8,557 nt of DNA, taken from positions 1-8,557 of the forward strand of contig MFGM01000033.1 in the NCBI GenBank assembly GCA_001778275.1, given 5' to 3'. The translations under genes were made by a program, and so were the position numbers. This document shows, one piece after another, positions 5,676 through 8,557 of this stretch; position 1 is the first letter of the stretch; each line of letters begins with the position of its first letter. Under the pieces are notes generated by a model. It saw only the letters and a program-made list of their open reading frames with translations, had not been told where the DNA came from and made no database searches. Origin of the DNA: Candidatus Falkowbacteria bacterium RIFOXYC2_FULL_48_21 (GTDB lineage Bacteria; Patescibacteriota; Patescibacteriia; UBA11705; JABHMO01).

Positions 5676-7124
5676 TTATTTATTCTTTTTGAACAGCGCC
5701 TTGATCTTCTCAACGCCGAACAATTTACCAACGGACTCATTTCCCTTGGCCATGAAATTCTGCAACTGGTTGTTCACCAGCGCGAGCGACACGAAGTAAC
5801 ACATGCCGGCATAAATCAGGAAAATAATGATCTGCGCCCACCACGCGACTGACACTTCGCTGGCCAGTACCGCGTACTCATCCATGTCCATGCCTTCGTA
5901 TCCGCCATCCTTCGCATCACGCGAAATTTGATTGACAATCACGTCCGCCAAATCGCTCTTTCTGCTTAACGCGTTCGATTCGAGCACGCGATTCATGAGC
6001 GCGGACTTGAACGCCTCCACGTGCGTCCACGCCATCACCTCCACCCACACGATTTCAGAAAAATACGGCGCGCCGATCACCACGATCACATCATTGCGCT
6101 TGCCGCCGGCCCAGTGATCATTCAACGCGCTGAAAAACGCTTTGCGATCATCGCGGCCGACGGGCACGACGTAAACCAGAATGTTCACACCCTTTTCATC
6201 ACCGAGCGTGCCAAGCGCGCGATCGAGCTTCCCGTCCAATTCGCTTTGCCAATATTTCAAAAAATCCACCATAACATCCTTGCCATTATCATATCCGACA
6301 ATCAGATCGATCTTGACATCATCAAATCCGATTAACAGCGCGCGATCCACTTCCACGTTGCCAAACGGGCCGCCATGCACTGTCGGATAGTCAATCAAGT
6401 ATTTTTCAAACCTTGCGGCATCCGCGCTTTTCTGGCGAATCGCGTCCGATGCTTTCAAGTAGTTCACATAATCGCGCTCGTCCGATACCGGCACCATGGC
6501 TTCGATCGGGCCGCGATAAGTCGTACGCCAGATGTTGCCTTGATGTCCGGCACAATGATTTCCTTGCGAGCCGACGTGTTCCTGATTGCCCCAGCGCTGT
6601 TTATACGTTTCATACAAGCCGCCGGAAATACCGGAAGACTGGCCAAAGCTGTTATAATCTTCATAACCAGCTGACGTTGTTTCGCAGGTATACGTAGTTG
6701 AACAATGTTCTATTTCTCCTATCTTCGTGCAATGCCGATGCGACTGCGTGTAATCGTGTGGTTCTTGATATTCAGCTGAAACCACGTAACCGTTCCAAAT
6801 TTCTTTGTCGCGCACATCACTGCCGTAGAAGAAAAACAAACTGCACAAAAGCCAGAGCAGGAGCGCGCTGGCACCGATCTGGATCGGAATTTCAAACCAC
6901 GCGAATTTTTCCGGATCGAGAAACCATCGGGCAAAAGCGTACGCCACGCCGCCGAAAATCAGAATCCAGAAAAACCAGTTGTGATAAACCACTGTCTGCA
7001 TCTTCGTAAACACGTCGAACTTGACGCCGAGAAAAACAGCCAGTCCGAGAATCAACACCGAGAAAATTATCCACGGCACAAACGCCAAAGAATCGGCTTG
7101 GTTGCGATAATAATTATTCTTCAT
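5676..7124 (-). CDS. Four-helix membrane protein with a large cysteine-containing outer domain
   Basis: I chose the ATG at 7124 because AGGAGG (7131-7136) lies 6 bases before it; upstream in-frame starts lack such a site. The product has 482 residues. Membrane helices are visible at about 13-34, 49-69, 79-100 and 426-449. Charges suggest that both ends are inside (MKNNYYRNQ; KIKALFKKNK) and that residues 101-425 are outside. The outer domain starts with GSDVRDKEIWNGYVVSAEY. It has Cys132, Cys141, Cys147 and Cys191, well placed for disulfides, and contains NILVYVVPVGRDD (314-326), DHWAGGKRNDVIVVIGAP (336-353) and IVWVEVMAWT (358-367). The last part resembles TPM (TLP18.3/Psb32/MOLO-1) domains. 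From memory, unnamed membrane proteins of large phages and some bacteria share the cysteine-rich stretch and the GGK-NDV-VVIG plus WV-V--WT pattern. Function unknown. Confidence 0.85.
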   Translation of the reverse strand: MKNNYYRNQADSLAFVPWIIFSVLILGLAVFLGVKFDVFTKMQTVVYHNWFFWILIFGGVAYAFARWFLDPEKFAWFEIPIQIGASALLLWLLCSLFFFYGSDVRDKEIWNGYVVSAEYQEPHDYTQSHRHCTKIGEIEHCSTTYTCETTSAGYEDYNSFGQSSGISGGLYETYKQRWGNQEHVGSQGNHCAGHQGNIWRTTYRGPIEAMVPVSDERDYVNYLKASDAIRQKSADAARFEKYLIDYPTVHGGPFGNVEVDRALLIGFDDVKIDLIVGYDNGKDVMVDFLKYWQSELDGKLDRALGTLGDEKGVNILVYVVPVGRDDRKAFFSALNDHWAGGKRNDVIVVIGAPYFSEIVWVEVMAWTHVEAFKSALMNRVLESNALSRKSDLADVIVNQISRDAKDGGYEGMDMDEYAVLASEVSVAWWAQIIIFLIYAGMCYFVSLALVNNQLQNFMAKGNESVGKLFGVEKIKALFKKNK

Positions 7125-7138
7125 CGCCTTCCTCCTGT

Positions 7139-7159
7139 TAATTGTGAACGAACCGCGAA
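7139..7159 (-). promoter_or_regulatory. Right copy of the shared 21-bp element
   Basis: On the minus strand TTCGCGGTTCGTT, then C, then ACAATTA, identical to 3936-3956 at 20 of 21 positions. It lies between the promoter and the AGGAGG site of the membrane protein gene, so it is transcribed as nearly the whole leader. Relative to the left copy it is inverted, and the pair encloses both accessory transcription units. Confidence 0.6.
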
Positions 7160-7165
7160 CGTTGC

Positions 7166-7194
7166 ACATTATCAAATGAGAATGGGCGTGTCAA
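7166..7194 (-). promoter_or_regulatory. Promoter of the membrane protein gene
   Basis: Minus strand: perfect -35 TTGACA (7189-7194), 17 bases, -10 TAATGT (7166-7171) with TG one base before it (extended -10). GATAAT (7168-7173) at 15 bases is an alternative -10. The leader would be about 35 nt. Confidence 0.55.
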
Positions 7195-7209
7195 TGGCGT
7201 GATTGACCC

Positions 7210-7357
7210 AATTACCGCATCCCCTCGGGGTGCGTACCATTTGCATAAAGGTTAAACTAAATTACCGCAGCCCTTTAGGGTGCGTCGTGGAACGGTTTGT
7301 ATTCTACTCCTATTGCTATGCAAACAGGACGCAGCCTAAAGACGTGCGGTAATTTAA
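7210..7357. repeat. Cluster of three REP-like palindromes
   Basis: Two direct copies start AATTACCGCA: 7210-7235 with stem CGCATCCC/GGGGTGCG, and 7260-7286 with stem CGCA-CCC/GGGTGCG around TTTA. A third, inverted and more diverged copy is at 7328-7357; its reverse reads TAAATTACCGCA, later TTTAGG and TGCGTC. Copies two and three face each other across about 40 nt. A conserved short tail plus a GC hairpin is the format of REP elements mobilised by RAYT transposases, but no such transposase is in the window. Confidence 0.65.
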
Positions 7358-7370
7358 TGATAATTTTTTG

Positions 7371-7425
7371 TTTTTACTTTTAACCATTACCCTTATTTTT
7401 GCCCCTTGCCCTTTGACCTTTGCTC
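7371..7425. repeat. Heptamer-type repeat remnant
   Basis: T- and C-rich words leading into CCCTTTG (7409-7415), ACCTTTG (7416-7422) and CTC. The last 20 bases are identical to 641-660 beside secF. A short further remnant, TTTGACCTTTGCCCTTG, is at 7534-7550. Confidence 0.55.
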
Positions 7426-7493
7426 GCCTCGATTCGACACCGATTTTCATAAACATCCCATATCAATCGAGTCGAAGCGGGCCCCTTGCTTGC

Positions 7494-7529
7494 CCTGAAC
7501 CGAACGACCATCGGGAGTTCTGGTTCGGG
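7494..7529. repeat. Intergenic hairpin
   Basis: CCTGAACC (7494-7501) pairs with GGTTCGGG (7522-7529), eight pairs including one T-G. The surrounding strings (GAGTCGAAGCGGG, CTTGCCCTGAACCG) look like other dispersed bacterial intergenic palindromes. No T-run follows, so it is not a terminator for a visible gene. Confidence 0.4.
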
Positions 7530-7557
7530 ACCATTTGACCTTTGCCCTTGATTAATA

Positions 7558-7586
7558 TTGACATTTCCCTCCCCACCTGCTACATC
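7558..7586 (+). promoter_or_regulatory. Weak promoter candidate for the gene at the right edge
   Basis: Perfect -35 TTGACA (7558-7563), 17 bases, then TACATC (7581-7586), which matches the -10 consensus at only three positions. It is the best candidate between 7430 and the gene and would give a leader of about 100 nt. Confidence 0.3.
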
Positions 7587-7598
7587 TATTAAGTCAAC

Positions 7599-7642
7599 CT
7601 CCGCTTAACGGAGAGCGATACTGGTCAAGGAAGCCTTTTGAC
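7599..7642 (+). other. Two hairpins in the leader of the right-edge gene
   Basis: CTCCG/CGGAG (7599-7603 and 7609-7613, 5-nt loop) and GTCAAGG/CCTTTTGAC (7624-7630 and 7634-7642, two bulged T). The rest of the leader up to 7684 shows a repeated CGGT but no known riboswitch core that I can recognise. Neither hairpin is followed by a T-run or covers the ribosome binding site. Confidence 0.3.
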
Positions 7643-7696
7643 TTCACGGATCAGGGCGGTAAACGGTTCCTTAACAACGGTCACGGAGGAAGGGAA

Positions 7697-8557
7697 ATGC
7701 CTCAAGACAAAATGGTGAAGTTGAACAAGTTGCCGGTGGACAACGCAGAGCTGGGCGAATACTTTATTGCCGCCCACGAATTGGCACGGCGCGTGCGCGA
7801 AGGCACGTATCCGGCGAGAGGAATGGCCAAGATAATGCGCGACCTATGCGAGGGGCCGAAAGTTGATCCGCATCTTTATGCGGCGCGGCAAACAGCGGAA
7901 AGCTGCGGGCTGGAAGCCAAACTTTTGGCCTACACCCATCTCGCACTTATGACACACGAAGCCGAGGACGCGCTGAACGCTTTCGAATGCGCCAAACGAA
8001 TGCTCGGTTGCAAATGCTACACGCCAAAGGACATCGACGCAATTTATAGTTGCATCGCGCTCATCTATTATAATTTGAACGATGGCGATACGCTGTTTCT
8101 GACTCCTTTGCGTGTTCTTTTGGACGAGCAGGACGATTGGCGCGAATGGAACAAAAAGCTGGATCACCAAAATCTATGGACGAAAATCTTTTTCAAAACA
8201 GAACATCCGAGCTACTCCGACGTTAATGCGTGGTGGCACGCTGATTGCGATGAAGCGTTGCGACTGGGTTCGCATCCGTTGTTCGATGACTACCTGCTGT
8301 TTCTCGTCCGCATCGGCTTGCTCTATGAATTGAACGGCAAAACGTTGGACAATCTCATTTCCAACATCGCCGGCTACTACGCCAAAGCCAAAGCGCTGTG
8401 CCTGCTGAAACGATTCGACGAACTGCGCGCCAGTCTTGATGCAACTTGGATTGATGAAACTTGGTTTTCACCCAGCCGCACCAACCTGCATCAGAACACG
8501 GCCAATGACCAAAAACATCTCGATGTTTTACTTGCCGCATCAGTGCTATTCAAACAC
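7697..8557 (+). CDS. Unknown, mostly helical protein with a TPR-like segment, cut off at the right edge
   Basis: The frame is open from the ATG to the last base (287 codons, no stop seen). GGAGG at 7685-7689 lies 7 bases before the start. The protein begins MPQDKMVKLNKLPVD, without signal peptide or membrane helix. Most of it appears alpha-helical. Residues 72-103 (LEAKLLAYTHLALM ... EDALNAFECAKRMLG) fit the small/large residue pattern of a TPR repeat; 111-141 and 196-240 may be further helix pairs. There are many tryptophans between 148 and 180 and several scattered cysteines. No catalytic motif is visible. The codon pattern agrees with a real gene. A protein-interaction role is suggested only by the TPR-like pattern. 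I do not recognise the family. Confidence 0.8.
   Translation, partial: MPQDKMVKLNKLPVDNAELGEYFIAAHELARRVREGTYPARGMAKIMRDLCEGPKVDPHLYAARQTAESCGLEAKLLAYTHLALMTHEAEDALNAFECAKRMLGCKCYTPKDIDAIYSCIALIYYNLNDGDTLFLTPLRVLLDEQDDWREWNKKLDHQNLWTKIFFKTEHPSYSDVNAWWHADCDEALRLGSHPLFDDYLLFLVRIGLLYELNGKTLDNLISNIAGYYAKAKALCLLKRFDELRASLDATWIDETWFSPSRTNLHQNTANDQKHLDVLLAASVLFKH

Noticed and set aside
669..7124. Use of TGA as a sense codon, known in some candidate phyla.
   Set aside because: All complete genes read through without in-frame TGA and end in TAA or TAG. The lack of TGA stops in so few genes is not evidence of recoding.
7125..7175. Upstream start that would lengthen the membrane protein by 17 residues.
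   Set aside because: The ATG at 7124 has an ideal AGGAGG at 6 bases, while the upstream start lies at the predicted promoter. The extra segment would be encoded by the shared 21-bp element.
7587..7696. Possible tRNA or known riboswitch before the right-edge gene.
   Set aside because: No cloverleaf, T-loop or recognisable riboswitch core could be built from the sequence.
8112..8540. Short open frames on both strands near the right end.
   Set aside because: They lie within the uninterrupted plus-strand frame starting at 7697, which has a good ribosome binding site and coherent protein composition.

Overview
The window looks like chromosomal DNA of a bacterium with moderate GC content. My best guess is the candidate phyla radiation (Patescibacteria). 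The reasons are an enlarged SecD with a parvulin insert, a short protein that starts directly with a sigma region 4 helix-turn-helix, and intergenic spacers full of short-period repeats. This placement is recognition, not proof. No rRNA, tRNA, transposase, integrase or CRISPR array was seen.

Left part (1-3880): three genes on the minus strand. These are secD (1705-3747), secF (669-1568) and the first 61 codons of a protein with an N-terminal sigma-70 region 4-like domain (1-185). SecD and SecF form the accessory motor of the Sec translocon. This SecD carries about 240 extra residues inside its first extracytoplasmic domain: a half parvulin followed by a complete parvulin prolyl isomerase. Export driving and folding of exported proteins may therefore be joined in one polypeptide. 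The secD leader, the secD-secF spacer and the secF 3' end are all built of 7-nt repeats, and both sec stop codons lie inside them.

Middle part (3908-7194): an accessory module of two convergent transcription units. A plus-strand operon of four small unknown proteins (3994-5431) has strong Shine-Dalgarno sites and a clear terminator. At least two of its proteins share a winged-helix-like segment. Opposite it, a minus-strand gene (5676-7124) encodes a four-helix membrane protein with a large cysteine-containing outer domain. Both units begin with nearly the same 21-nt sequence just after their promoters (20 of 21 bases). The two copies therefore bracket the module as inverted repeats. They could be a shared operator or leader, or the ends of a transferred cassette.

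Right part (7195-8557): about 500 bases of non-coding DNA with three REP-like palindromes, 7-nt repeat remnants and another hairpin. It is followed by a leader of about 100 nt and the start of an unknown, mostly helical, TPR-like protein (7697 to the window end).

The three minus-strand genes on the left have no visible Shine-Dalgarno site, whereas all six genes to the right do. This supports the view that the two halves differ in expression mode or origin.
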